From: Solenopsis invicta
Taxonomy: Eukaryota; Arthropoda; Insecta; Hymenoptera; Formicidae
DNA length: 64,000 nt
Assembly: GCF_016802725.1 (NCBI RefSeq)
Contig: NC_052679.1
Span: 7,156,001 to 7,220,000, forward strand
Direction: 5' to 3'
Below, in pieces: positions 1-9,639 of this stretch (its first letter is position 1; every line of letters begins with the position of its first letter). The notes beneath the pieces are model-generated. The model made no database searches, was not told the DNA's origin, and worked only from the letters and a program-made list of their open reading frames with translations. The translations under genes were made by a program, and so were the position numbers.

Positions 1-441
1 ATCTGAAGTTTTTGAGGTAAACGTTACATGCTACATCAACATAAAAACAAAGAACAAATTTAATTTTTAAATAAAAATGTAAGGTGAATGCTAACGCATG
101 CGCAGAGAACGCTTAGAAAAAGAGAGATGGCCCCTCGCATCATGCTATTTCTATCACGTTTTCCGCTTACGGTCATTATATGGCAGTGCCCATTCCAGTT
201 AGAGTATAGTTCAATGGATGATTCCCACCATCCTTGTTCAATCGCGCATGCGCTGTTGATTTTCTCAGTCAAGTGGGGAGGATTTGAGGCAAAGTATACC
301 ATACCTCCCCACTCAGCACCACTCAGCTCGATGCGCGCGCACAACATTAGACAAGGACAGTGGAGATCATCTCATTTTCTTTCTCTTACTATTAGCTAAA
401 CGCTTCCACGTACAGGAGCCCTATGCCTATTATACAACTTG
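1..441. other. Leading stretch without a supported gene
   Basis: Open frames here are short, overlap on both strands and show no family motif. The only structure seen is a small hairpin near 274-313, where AGTGGGGAGG is matched by CCTCCCCACT across about 20 bases. It may be the edge of a further transposon remnant; no boundaries could be set. Confidence 0.5.
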
Positions 442-667
442 GTCGTACGACGAGTTTGTCGGATGTAGCAATTGGCGATTAGCTGCCAATAAGTATCCAA
501 GTGGGGGACATCCGTCGAATAATTACTAAAGTTTTGTCGGACTGAAGTTGGCTAGTGATAAACTTCATACAACAATTTGCATGCGTCCGACAAAATTTCG
601 TTGCACAGACGGACGCATGCACAATACTAACCAATCGCTACATCCAACAACGCGTTCGTCATACGAC
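442..667. mobile_element. Palindromic MITE-like unit
   Basis: The left end GTCGTACGACGAGTTTGTCG and the reverse complement of the right end match with a few mismatches over about 40 bases, including GGATGTAGC followed by ATTGG. Inside, GCATGCGTCCG occurs on both flanks of the centre (around 579 and 609). There is no coding capacity. The layout is that of a non-autonomous inverted-repeat element. Superfamily and target duplication could not be determined. Confidence 0.55.
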
Positions 668-937
668 ATGTGTAATAGCATCTTAAAGAAAGAAGTGACG
701 TTGTTCCCCCACCACCACCCACTATTGTAATAAGTATCCTATTAAATTCCCCTCCCCCCCTCCCATCATTTCCAGCATTGCCATATTGTGACTGCTCTAA
801 CGTCATCAAATAACATTTAATATAAACATACTCCATTACTTAAAATACTCTGACACTTGAAACTGTTACACAAACATGTAAATGATTGTAACCACGTTTG
901 TTTTCTTATTCAGTTTCAATCTTGGATAATCTAATCA

Positions 938-1119
938 TAAAACCTATTGCACAATGAAAAAGACAGGCAATAATAACAGGGAATAACAACAGGTAATAGA
1001 TTTCAACCAATCAGAAACCGCGGAAAAAACTTACGAATCAATTAGAAGTTGCAAAATCTATTGTCTGTTGTTATTCCCTGTTCTTATTGTCTGTGCTTTT
1101 CATTGTACAATAGGTTTTA
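938..1119. mobile_element. MITE with ~65-bp terminal inverted repeats, TA-flanked
   Basis: TAAAACCTATTG at the left end is matched by CAATAGGTTTTA at the right end. The inverted repeat continues for about 65 bases through AACAGGGAATAACAACAG, leaving a centre of about 50 bases. A TA dinucleotide on each side is compatible with Tc1/mariner-type insertion. The right end abuts the hAT element target site, so the hAT inserted at the MITE edge. Confidence 0.7.
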
Positions 1120-1124
1120 AGGGG
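1117..1124. repeat. Target site duplication, left copy
   Basis: TTAAGGGG directly precedes the first base of the hAT element. It is identical to the eight bases after the right end (9461-9468). Confidence 0.9.
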
Positions 1125-1793
1125 CAGAGTTGCCATTGAGGCGCCGATTTGCAGCCACACCGACAGCCAGAGGGAACAGACCCACTTGCACCGGCTGGCA
1201 CTTTATCCCCACTTAACGGCGTACGTCGAGCAGCCAAGGCGACGAGTGGGGAGCTCTACTGTCTCTTTCTTTCTCAAGCGGTCTATCTCCTTCTCAACCT
1301 ATCCTCTTCTGTCTCGAGCGTTCTCTTTCTTTCTTGTTACAGGCGCAGCTTTGCTTTCAACCATCAGCGATTTGAGATTTTCGTATCGCTGAGCGAGTCA
1401 CGACGCGCGCGCGCGCGCTATGTATTAATATATATACACGTTTTCTACTTATACATATATAAAAAATACATGACGATATATCGATTTTTTTATCTTAATG
1501 GTATATTTACAAAATTAGAAAAAAATTGAAAAATATATAGCTATACTATGCATAAAACATTTATAAATATAATTAATCCATATACATGTTAACAAAAATC
1601 TTAATTATTTCTAAATTACAATGTAGAAATATTGCAATATGAAATATATAACACATATATATTACACATATTTAGCATGGTGGTATGTTAAATAAAGAAC
1701 CAAACAGTATCGAAGAAATTATAAAATTTTGAATAATTGCACTAAGATGATAATAAATTATTACAATTGAAGTAGTTTTGTCAAAATAACATC

Positions 1794-2045
1794 TCAGGAA
1801 TATTTGTCACAACTAAAATAAGTCTGAAAGCGTGATATGAATGTTTCACAATTATTTGAAAAATCGTTTGATTCTTTATTTAAAATATTACCATGCTGAA
1901 TGTGTAATATTTCATACAGCAATATTTCTACATCATAATTTAGAAATAATTGTGCATTTTGGTAAACCTTTATTTGAATTAATTCTTTTACAAATGTTTT
2001 ACGTTTAGCACAGCTATAAGTATCTTTCCTAATTATTTCTTTCAA
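1794..2045 (-). CDS. 83-codon open frame in left hAT arm, doubtful gene
   Basis: The frame has no ATG at its start (TTG if anything) and encodes a lysine/asparagine-rich peptide beginning KEIIRKDTYSCAKRKTF with no recognised domain. It is identical to the frame in the opposite arm. A degenerate reverse-oriented relative of its 3' half lies at about 1612-1745, sharing the word AGCATGGT followed by TTAAATAAAGAA. It may be a fossil of an older gene trapped in the arm. Preservation is explained by the arms being copies of each other rather than by selection. Confidence 0.25.
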   Translation of the reverse strand: MKEIIRKDTYSCAKRKTFVKELIQIKVYQNAQLFLNYDVEILLYEILHIQHGNILNKESNDFSNNCETFISRFQTYFSCDKYS

Positions 2046-2830
2046 AATTTAATTTTGCAAATATATCACTAAGATGATTCGCATATCGTTATACTTTTAC
2101 CGAAATACTATTTCTAAATTAATTGAACAGTTATCAATATTTTATAAAAGGTCAATACTTGTACATCTATTTATCTAAATGTACCTACACAATTGATGAT
2201 TACAATTTTTATGCAAGATTTCGTTAGATAATTTAATACATGTTGTCCTATCGGGGAATGTTACGCGTCTCATCGCCAATTCGACAACTCTAGATCTGAA
2301 GTCACATATGGCTGTTACTGTTGCTATAACATGATTTCGACTCTCGAGATTCTTCAGTCGAATTCAGGCGATTACAATATTCAGTACTTTAATACAGCAA
2401 ATAAAATGTGTTAGTATTTCAGTCCACTCTTGGCCACTATGCGCGTTTTTTATTTAAAATGTATCACGTTACAAAAAATTATGCTCACTTTTTATATGAA
2501 ACAAATACAACTATTACCTAAATTATTTTTTTTTTTTTTTTGATAACCTGTTTTCTTACATTTACTGTATTTTACATAAATATTTATTTACACAAACGTA
2601 CATAGTGTTGCTCAACGGAAACCGCGAGAAGGTGGTGGTCTCTTCCGTCAGGAGGAAAATGTAAAAAATTCTAATCTATACTTGAAAGTAATAAAAATTA
2701 TAAGCAATATTTAATCAGCTACATTGTTTTACAATATTAACTAGTTGCATAAAAAATGGAATTAGTAAACGTTGTAAAATAATGTACCTGATGTAATATC
2801 ACTTTCAAAATAAATTTTTTACATTTCCCT

Positions 2831-2833
<3 letters not shown>

Positions 2834-2868
<35 letters not shown>

Positions 2869-2893
2869 ATGTGTGTGTGTGCGTGCGTGCGTC
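2834..2893 (+). repeat. (TG)n microsatellite in hAT arm
   Basis: An uninterrupted GT/TG run followed by variant GCGTGCGTGC units. The mirror position in the other arm (about 7705-7752) has a shorter CA run, so this tract accounts for part of the arm length difference. Confidence 0.9.
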
Positions 2894-2935
2894 CGTGCGC
2901 TTAACTCTATATTGTTTTTACACGCTCGTTTTTTT

Positions 2936-3330
2936 CGAGCGATGTCCTTACGGACAAAATATTTTGCACATCCACTCTTTCGAGCGATGTCCTTACGGAC
3001 ATAATATTTTGCACACTCTTTCGAGCGATGTCCTTACGGACAAAGTCTTTTGTACACTCTTTCGAGTGATGTCCTTACGGACAAAATATTTGAAACTATT
3101 TCAAGCAATGTCCTTACGGACAAAGTCTTTTGTACACTCTTTCGAGCGATGTCCTTACGGACAAAGTCTTTTACACACTTTTTCGTTTGATGTCCTTACG
3201 GACAAAATATTTTATACTGTTTCGAGCGATGTCCTTACGGACAAAATATTTTAAACTATTTCAAGCAATGTCCTTACGGACAAGGTATTTGAATCACTCT
3301 TTTGGAGCGATGTCCTTACGGACAAGAAAT
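2936..3330 (+). repeat. Ten-copy ~41-bp subterminal tandem repeat
   Basis: Ten copies of the core GATGTCCTTACGGAC (two begin AATGTCC) start near 2941, 2986, 3027, 3068, 3107, 3148, 3189, 3228, 3268 and 3309. The spacing is 39-45 bases, linked by variants of AAAATATTTTGCACACTCTTTCGAGC. The core has an imperfect dyad (GTCC...GGAC). The array abuts the left arm, while the right arm has only one half-copy. Clustered subterminal repeats in hAT elements are commonly transposase-binding sites. That role is inferred here. The two reading frames through the array are repeat artefacts. Confidence 0.9.
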
Positions 3331-3355
3331 AAATTGTAATATATTAATTTTTATT

Positions 3356-5647
3356 TTAATCTGCCCACGAAGGACCAGCAATATCATTAACATGCACTGC
3401 ATGTAATGTTAAAGTATTCTGGTCTTTTTTAGCGTTACTTTTATATAATTTGTCTGGTGACATAAGAGATAAATCTTTTTCTTTTATCGTCATGTTTATG
3501 CAAGTTTCGTTACATGCTTTTAATGACGACTTAATAACGCAAATTGCATTAACGGTTGCCGATGAAAGTTTATTACGTTTATTCGTTTTAACATCAGTTA
3601 AAAGAGAAAATATTCTCTCCGCATCGGCATTAGAATTGGGAAGACATCGAACAGCATTTACAACACTTTTTAAATTTGGATATTTAACTCTATTATTAAC
3701 GTCCTGACATTGCAAAATTCTTTTCCACATTTTGTCAAATGTTTTTGTTGAAAGACTTTGCTTTTCCTCATTTGTAAAGTCTGATGGCAATGCAATCCAT
3801 TCTTTCTTTAAACCATCTTCTTCAAAACCACCGATAGTTTTGGCTATGAAAGAAACATCTTTAAATGATGTTTCTCTATCTGTATTATATAAAGTTATAT
3901 ATGGTCGGAAAACATTTAACTTTGATAAAAATAAATTATTAATGGGTAATCTTTTGCGAATTTCTTCTGCAGCAGTCACATAAAACGACACACAATTTTC
4001 TCGAACTGTTGCAACATCGTTTTCGTGACCTTGCATTATTATTTCGTTTAGATATTCATCGCAATCGGGTCCAAAAGTAATTTCATGTAACACTTTATGA
4101 TTTTCTTTTTCAGAGAATACTATATTCATAATGTTCTCTGTGAAAGATTTCATAAGTTCATTTTTCAAAAAATTTTTGCAAATTTTAAAAAGAAATTGAA
4201 CTGATTTAGAATGTAACATATGTATCCGCGTTTCTGTTGCTTGAAAGAATGCATTGAATGCATTAAATTCATTTAAAATATATTTTATAAATAAAAAATA
4301 CGCTTTTACATCGACTTTGCGCATTATAATCAATAATTCTTCTCCAGATTTACTTTTTTCACTGACAACTTGCTCAGTTAAAAAAAGTTCAATTGTATGC
4401 CAAGATTCCAGAAGTCTATCTACGCATTGATAATGAGAAAGCCAGCGTGTTTCACACAATTTTTTTAATTTTAAATACCTATTTTCAAAACTGAGACAAA
4501 ATTCACGGAAAATAGCAGTACGTTTTGGACTGCTGTTAACATATTTAACAATTCTTTTTAAAAAGTCATCACAAACATCGGGTATGTTGTTACATGCAGC
4601 ACGAGCTGCTAACGCTGCGGAATGGCAAGGACACGAAAATGTTAACAAATTCGGACATAATTCTTCCAATTTTTTTTTGAATGATTTTTGTTTCCCAGTC
4701 ATGACAGACGCATTGTCGCATGACAAGGCAACAATATTTCCAAATGGTATCTTTAATCGCCACATTTCACATTTAAATGCGTTAATTAACTTGTCCGAAC
4801 TGGAATCTTTTGCATCTATATCAATTAATTTTACTAACTGAATGCGAATATCTAATATCTCTAAATCTACGTATCTTACAAGAAAAGTCATCCATTTGTC
4901 ATTTGTAATGTCAGACGTTTCATCAATATATACGCAAAATTTTTGATTTTGTATGTTGTCCACGACATGTTCTCTTATCATTGGGTATACTGCATTTGTG
5001 ACAACATTTCTGCACTTTATACGACCCATTATCATTTTTTTCAATACATGTGGATCATCAGATAAATTTTGGAAAAATTATAGAATATGTTTTGCATTAT
5101 TAAAAGAAATATCGAGACTAGCAATTAATGTTGCATATCTCATTTCAGCTTCTTTTTTACGTTCCTCAAATGACAAATCATTACTTCTATATGATTCTTT
5201 ACTACACGTGTTCTTTTCTACATTTTTACATTTATCTAAATGAGTTTTGGATTCTGCGTGTCGTTCAATATGCGATAATCCCCCTGATATACTTCCATAT
5301 GTATCGCAAATTGAACAAAAAAATAAACTTTTATTATGTGCCACTTCGCGTAACCAACATTTATATTCTTCAATTTCTAACCATTGTGGCTGAAATGTTT
5401 TATATCTTTGTTGTGATACTTCATCACTGTTTTCTAATAATTCTTTTTTAAGTTTATTTTTATGACCCACAGAATCCATGTGTCTCGAAACATATGCTGA
5501 ATTGCATGACAAATTTTTATTGCATACAGTGCAATGGTAGAAAGAATTATCGGATGGAACTTTACGTATCCAAGATTTATATCGATTATCGGAAAGCCAA
5601 GCTTCTAAGAAGGTTCGCTTTCTTTTTTTGATTGATTTATCGGACAT
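3356..5647 (-). pseudogene. hAT transposase with N-terminal zinc fingers, one in-frame stop
   Basis: The frame starts at the ATG at 5647 (MSDKSIKKRKRTF) and runs to TAA at 3356-3358, interrupted only by one TAA at 5078-5080 in the same frame. The N-terminal part has two C2H2 BED/TTF-like fingers, CTVCNKNLSCNSAYVSRH and CSICDTYG...HIERHAESKTH. The longer part has hAT landmarks in order: YIDETSD, CDNAS, CPCHSAALAA, ETRWLSHYQC, and the C-terminal dimerisation block NADAERIFSLLTDVKTNKRN. Its role in an intact element would be to bind the ends and cut and paste the transposon in the nucleus. An AATAAA overlaps just after the stop. It resembles the ZNF862/ZMYM-like hAT branch. The single nonsense codon may abolish function, though re-initiation downstream (TTG/ATG at 5033-5044) would still give most of the catalytic domain. 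Confidence 0.88.
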
Positions 5648-6063
5648 TTCCGTATAAATTAAATAATAAATATATATAAATATTGCCAATGTCACAGAAA
5701 GAGATTAGGATCCCGTGGTTCGTCACTCCCACAATATTTATTTGTTGAATTCTATTCTCTTTCGGAATATGTGAGTGTGTGTGTTGTGAATGTGTTGTGT
5801 AAAAATTCGTTTTACCTTTTTGGTCGTAAATATTTGCCAACTGAAGACAGAGCTCTGATCAGCAGCAAGACGTTGCGACCAAATAGATAACAATGAACAT
5901 AGAGCATAGAAAAACAATTGAAGCATATTTCAGAACAGTGATGCCACATTTAGGCCGCGTCTCACTAATCACTTGGTAAAAAGTCATGTGGACGCGCGTT
6001 TATCGATGATCCGCGTCTCCGCTGTCATTTGTTTATGTTCCTGCGACAGCGACGGACAGCGAT
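5648..6063. promoter_or_regulatory. Divergent intergenic promoter region of the hAT element
   Basis: These 416 bases separate the start codons of the minus-strand transposase and the plus-strand Gln/RGG gene. No frame crosses the region with family similarity. The layout implies one shared regulatory region driving both genes. No TATA box is clear enough to assign. Confidence 0.45.
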
Positions 6064-7287
6064 ATGGCAGGTTAGTTATAAATATTTTATTAATACTAAC
6101 ATAATGATAAAGTCAATTCATGTTATTTCAATGATTAAAGTAATTCTTTAACGGGATTGTGCGTCTAATAATTCAGAGACGTATCATAATTCAACGAATA
6201 AAAGAAATAATTTTTCATACAAGGGGTTATGTATATGTCTTGTTTACATGTCTAACGATTCTTTTACTACTAGATAAGCTATGCAAATTGTTAATTGAAT
6301 ATCAATACAGAAAGTTAGAACGGAATAAAGTTATTAATATATTCCAAAAAGAAGTAACTCATCAAATTGATATCGCATGGATATTGATTTAATATAAAAA
6401 TTTTTAATATAAAAATCATCTTTCTGACGTTGATTTCATTATAATTCCTCGCTGGGATGTGATTGTAACAGTGATAAAATAAAAAATATAACATCTCAAA
6501 AAATTATAAAAAAATTTTTTTAAATACAGGTTTATGTCAATTCACGAGTTTATTTTCAGAAGCACAAAATTCTGTTTTTGACTTAAAAAAAAAGTTTTTT
6601 TTGCATCTCAAAATGAATTCAGACTTGATGACATAAACTTATTTTTTTTTAATTCTCTGGGATATTAGATATTTTTATTTTATCATTATTAAAATTGCTC
6701 TTTAGCGAAAAATGAAATTGCTGTCAAAACGATGATTTTTAGATTGAATCGATGTCTATTTGACATTGACTTGATGAGTTATTTTTCTTTGGGATATATT
6801 AATAATTTTATTGCGCTATAACTTTCTGTATTGTGTTATGCAATTTATAATAATTCACATAGCTTGCATTATTTACTTGTAGTATTATGTTAATTATGTA
6901 AATTATTTATATTTCAAACAAAATTATTGATATTTTGCGTCAACCTTGCCTTCAGAATTACTACATAATATATATTCATATATTTTTTTTATTTATTAAC
7001 ATTGTTTGTATTTTTCAGATAAACAGATCGTCCGTCAAGGGTTCCAGCAAAGGCTGGACCAAATAGAGCAATCTATACAGGCTATGCAACAAATGTTGCA
7101 CGAGTGGCGGCAAGAACAGCTGCACCAACACCAGCCGGAGCAACAACAGCAGCAGGAGCAACAACAGCAGCAGGAGCAACAACAGCAGCAGGAGCAACCA
7201 CTGCAGCAAGAGCAACCACAGCAGCAGGCGCTGTATGCACAACAGCAGCAGCAAAATAATAGTAATACTTATTACAATATTTATATG

Positions 7288-7378
<91 letters not shown>

Positions 7379-7576
7379 ATTTTTACATTGAGTTACATTT
7401 ATTTTTCAGTTCGTCGAAACGGTCCTGGTGCAGGACGCTCTCGTGTCCGCTGGTACCGGCAACGCGGGTATTACAGAAGTAGAGGCGAGAGAGGAAGGGG
7501 AGGAGGACGAAGAGGCAGGGGTTTTGGCAGTAGGGGGGCAGGCACCATAATTATTAATAAATATTTTAATAAATAA
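6064..7576 (+). CDS. Spliced Gln-rich / RGG-box protein of the hAT element
   Basis: The best model has three exons. Exon 1 is 6064-6070 (ATGGCAG, then donor GTTAGT). Exon 2 is 7019-7261, after TTTTTCAG and before donor GTAATA. Exon 3 is 7410-7576, after ATTTTTCAG, ending in TAA. The phases join cleanly. The protein starts MADKQIVRQGFQQRLDQIEQ, continues as a heptad-like helix, then a polyglutamine tract of CAG/CAA/GAG codons, and ends in an Arg-Gly-rich tail (GERGRGGGRRGRGFGSRGAG). RGG tails bind nucleic acids and the N-terminal helix could oligomerise; both are inferences from composition. If the second intron is retained the protein stops at 7290 after NTYYNIYM. It is divergent from the transposase and lies inside the element, so it is probably an accessory transposition protein or a captured host exon set. 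No family is recognised. Confidence 0.6.
7141..7227 (+). repeat. CAG/CAA trinucleotide tract (polyglutamine)
   Basis: Near-perfect units of CAACAGCAGCAGGAG encode Gln runs broken by Glu. On the other strand it reads as a poly-leucine frame, which is an artefact. Confidence 0.85.
7291..7372. repeat. (AT)n microsatellite
   Basis: Alternating AT with a central ATGTATGTATGTGTGT interruption. It lies inside the proposed second intron of the Gln/RGG gene. Confidence 0.9.
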
Positions 7577-7653
7577 ATTACTCGTACAAAAATAAATATA
7601 AATGATTGTCCTTTTATTTTTACCCTATACACTTATATGTATGTACTTTTTTA

Positions 7654-9460
7654 TAAGGACATCGCTCGAAAAAAACGAGCGTGTAAAAACAATATAGAGT
7701 TAAGCGCACGGACGCACGCACGCACACACACACATGCACACACACACACACTGAGGGAAATGTAAAAAATTTATTTTGAAAGTGATATTACATCAGGTAC
7801 ATTATTTTACAACGTTTACTAATTCCATTTTTTATGCAACTAGTTAATATTGTAAAACAATGTAGCTGATTAAATATTGCTTATAATTTTTATTACTTTC
7901 AAGTATAGATTAGAATTTTTTACATTTTCCTCCTGACGGAAGAGACCACCACCTTCTCGCGGTTTCCGTTGAGCAACACTATGTACGTTTGTGTAAATAA
8001 ATATTTATGTAAAATACAGTAAATGTAAGAAAACAGGTTATCAAAAAAAAAAAAAAAAAAAATTTAGGTAATAGTTGTATTTGTTTCATATAAAAAGTGA
8101 GCATAATTTTTTGTAACGTGATACATTTTAAATAAAAAACGCGCATAGTGGCCAAGAGTGGACTGAAATACTAACACATTTTATTTGCTGTATTAAAGTA
8201 CTGAATATTGTAATCGCCTGAATTCGACTGAAGAATCTCGAGAGTCGAAATCATGTTATAGCAACAGTAACAGCCATATGTGACTTCAGATCTAGAGTTG
8301 TCGAATTGGCGATGAGACGCGTAACATTCCCCGATAGGACAACATGTATTAAATTATCTAACGAAATCTTGCATAAAAATTGTAATCATCAATTGTGTAG
8401 GTACATTTAGATAAATAGATGTACAAGTATTGACCTTTTATAAAATATTGATAACTGTTCAATTAATTTAGAAATAGTATTTCGGTAAAAGTATAACGAT
8501 ATGCGAATCATCTTAGTGATATATTTGCAAAATTAAATTTTGAAAGAAATAATTAGGAAAGATACTTATAGCTGTGCTAAACGTAAAACATTTGTAAAAG
8601 AATTAATTCAAATAAAGGTTTACCAAAATGCACAATTATTTCTAAATTATGATGTAGAAATATTGCTGTATGAAATATTACACATTCAGCATGGTAATAT
8701 TTTAAATAAAGAATCAAACGATTTTTCAAATAATTGTGAAACATTCATATCACGCTTTCAGACTTATTTTAGTTGTGACAAATATTCCTGAGATGTTATT
8801 TTGACAAAACTACTTCAATTGTAATAATTTATTATCATCTTAGTGCAATTATTCAAAATTTTATAATTTCTTCGATACTGTTTGGTTCTTTATTTAACAT
8901 ACCACCATGCTAAATATGTGTAATATATATGTGTTATATATTTCATATTGCAATATTTCTACATTGTAATTTAGAAATAATTAAGATTTTTGTTAACATG
9001 TATATGGATTAATTATATTTATAAATGTTTTATGCATAGTATAGCTATATATTTTTCAATTTTTTTCTAATTTTGTAAATATACCATTAAGATAAAAAAA
9101 TCGATATATCGTCATGTATTTTTTATATATGTATAAGTAGAAAACGTGTATATATATTAATACATAGCGCGCGCGCGCGCGTCGTGACTCGCTCAGCGAT
9201 ACGAAAATCTCAAATCGCTGATGGTTGAAAGCAAAGCTGCGCCTGTAACAAGAAAGAAAGAGAACGCTCGAGACAGAAGAGGATAGGTTGAGAAGGAGAT
9301 AGACCGCTTGAGAAAGAAAGAGACAGTAGAGCTCCCCACTCGTCGCCTTGGCTGCTCGACGTACGCCGATAAGTGGGGATAAAGTGCCAGCCGGTGCAAG
9401 TGGGTCTGTTCCCTCTGGCTGTCGGTGTGGCTGCAAATCGGCGCCTCAATGGCAACTCTG
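7654..9460. repeat. Right long terminal inverted repeat of the hAT element
   Basis: Mirror image of 1125-2950. It starts inside with TAAGGACATCGCTCG, which is one half-copy of the 41-bp repeat unit found as an array beside the left arm. It ends with the canonical hAT terminus CTCTG. Confidence 0.9.
8540..8791 (+). CDS. 83-codon open frame in right hAT arm, doubtful gene
   Basis: Exact inverted copy of the frame at 1794-2045, with the same peptide. No start ATG, no recognised domain and no splice evidence. Recorded because it is the longest open frame in the arm. Confidence 0.25.
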   Translation: MKEIIRKDTYSCAKRKTFVKELIQIKVYQNAQLFLNYDVEILLYEILHIQHGNILNKESNDFSNNCETFISRFQTYFSCDKYS

Positions 9461-9468
9461 TTAAGGGG
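9461..9468. repeat. Target site duplication, right copy
   Basis: TTAAGGGG directly follows the last base of the hAT element and matches 1117-1124 exactly. Confidence 0.9.
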
Positions 9469-9480
9469 GTGCGCACGATT

Positions 9481-9592
9481 GGACACCGCACGATTGGACA
9501 CCACCACTCATAGCGGCCGATGCCTAGAGTTTTTCCGTTGGTTTGGTTAGATAAGTCAAGATGATTGGTTGGTGTCCAATCGTGCTGTGTCC
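9481..9592. repeat. 22-bp inverted repeat unit
   Basis: GGACACCGCACGATTGGACA (9481-9502) is matched in inverse by 9571-9592 with one mismatch, around a 68-base spacer. It resembles the ends of a very short MITE. It lies immediately right of the hAT insertion. Confidence 0.6.
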
Positions 9593-9639
9593 AAAAGAGT
9601 GTTACCCGGTTTTAAGTATCATTATGCAAATAGCTGTGG

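Larger units (their letters stand above)
1125..2950. repeat. Left long terminal inverted repeat of the hAT element
   Basis: This arm of about 1.83 kb is the reverse complement of 7654-9460. Shared landmarks in mirror order are the outer GC-rich 300 bases, a GCGCGCGC run, an AT-rich block with an 83-codon open frame, a poly(T) run, a TG/CA microsatellite and the inner TCGAGCGATGTCCTTA. The two arms differ mainly in simple-repeat length. Confidence 0.9.
1125..9460. mobile_element. hAT-superfamily DNA transposon with very long TIRs and two genes
   Basis: The element begins CAGAGTTGCCATTGAGGCGC at 1125 and ends with its exact reverse complement at 9460. It is bounded by perfect 8-bp direct repeats TTAAGGGG (1117-1124 and 9461-9468). 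An 8-bp duplication and ends starting CAG are hallmarks of hAT insertion. The outer arms form an inverted repeat of about 1.8 kb, far longer than the 10-30 bp usual for hAT. Between the arms are a minus-strand hAT transposase, a divergent plus-strand spliced gene for a Gln/Arg-Gly-rich protein, and a tandem repeat array beside the left arm. The arms differ by very few substitutions (one seen near 1216) plus simple-repeat length changes. This implies a young insertion or arm homogenisation. Confidence 0.92.

Noticed and set aside
1149..1529. 126-codon frame in the left hAT arm and its mirror at 9056-9436
   Set aside because: No domain, extends into low-complexity AT sequence, and is preserved only because the arms are copies.
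2835..3339. Two plus-strand frames of 139 and 69 codons with SSDVLTDK / AMSLRTK repeats
   Set aside because: They are the translation of the TG microsatellite and the 41-bp tandem array; the period is not under coding constraint and the frame shifts between units.
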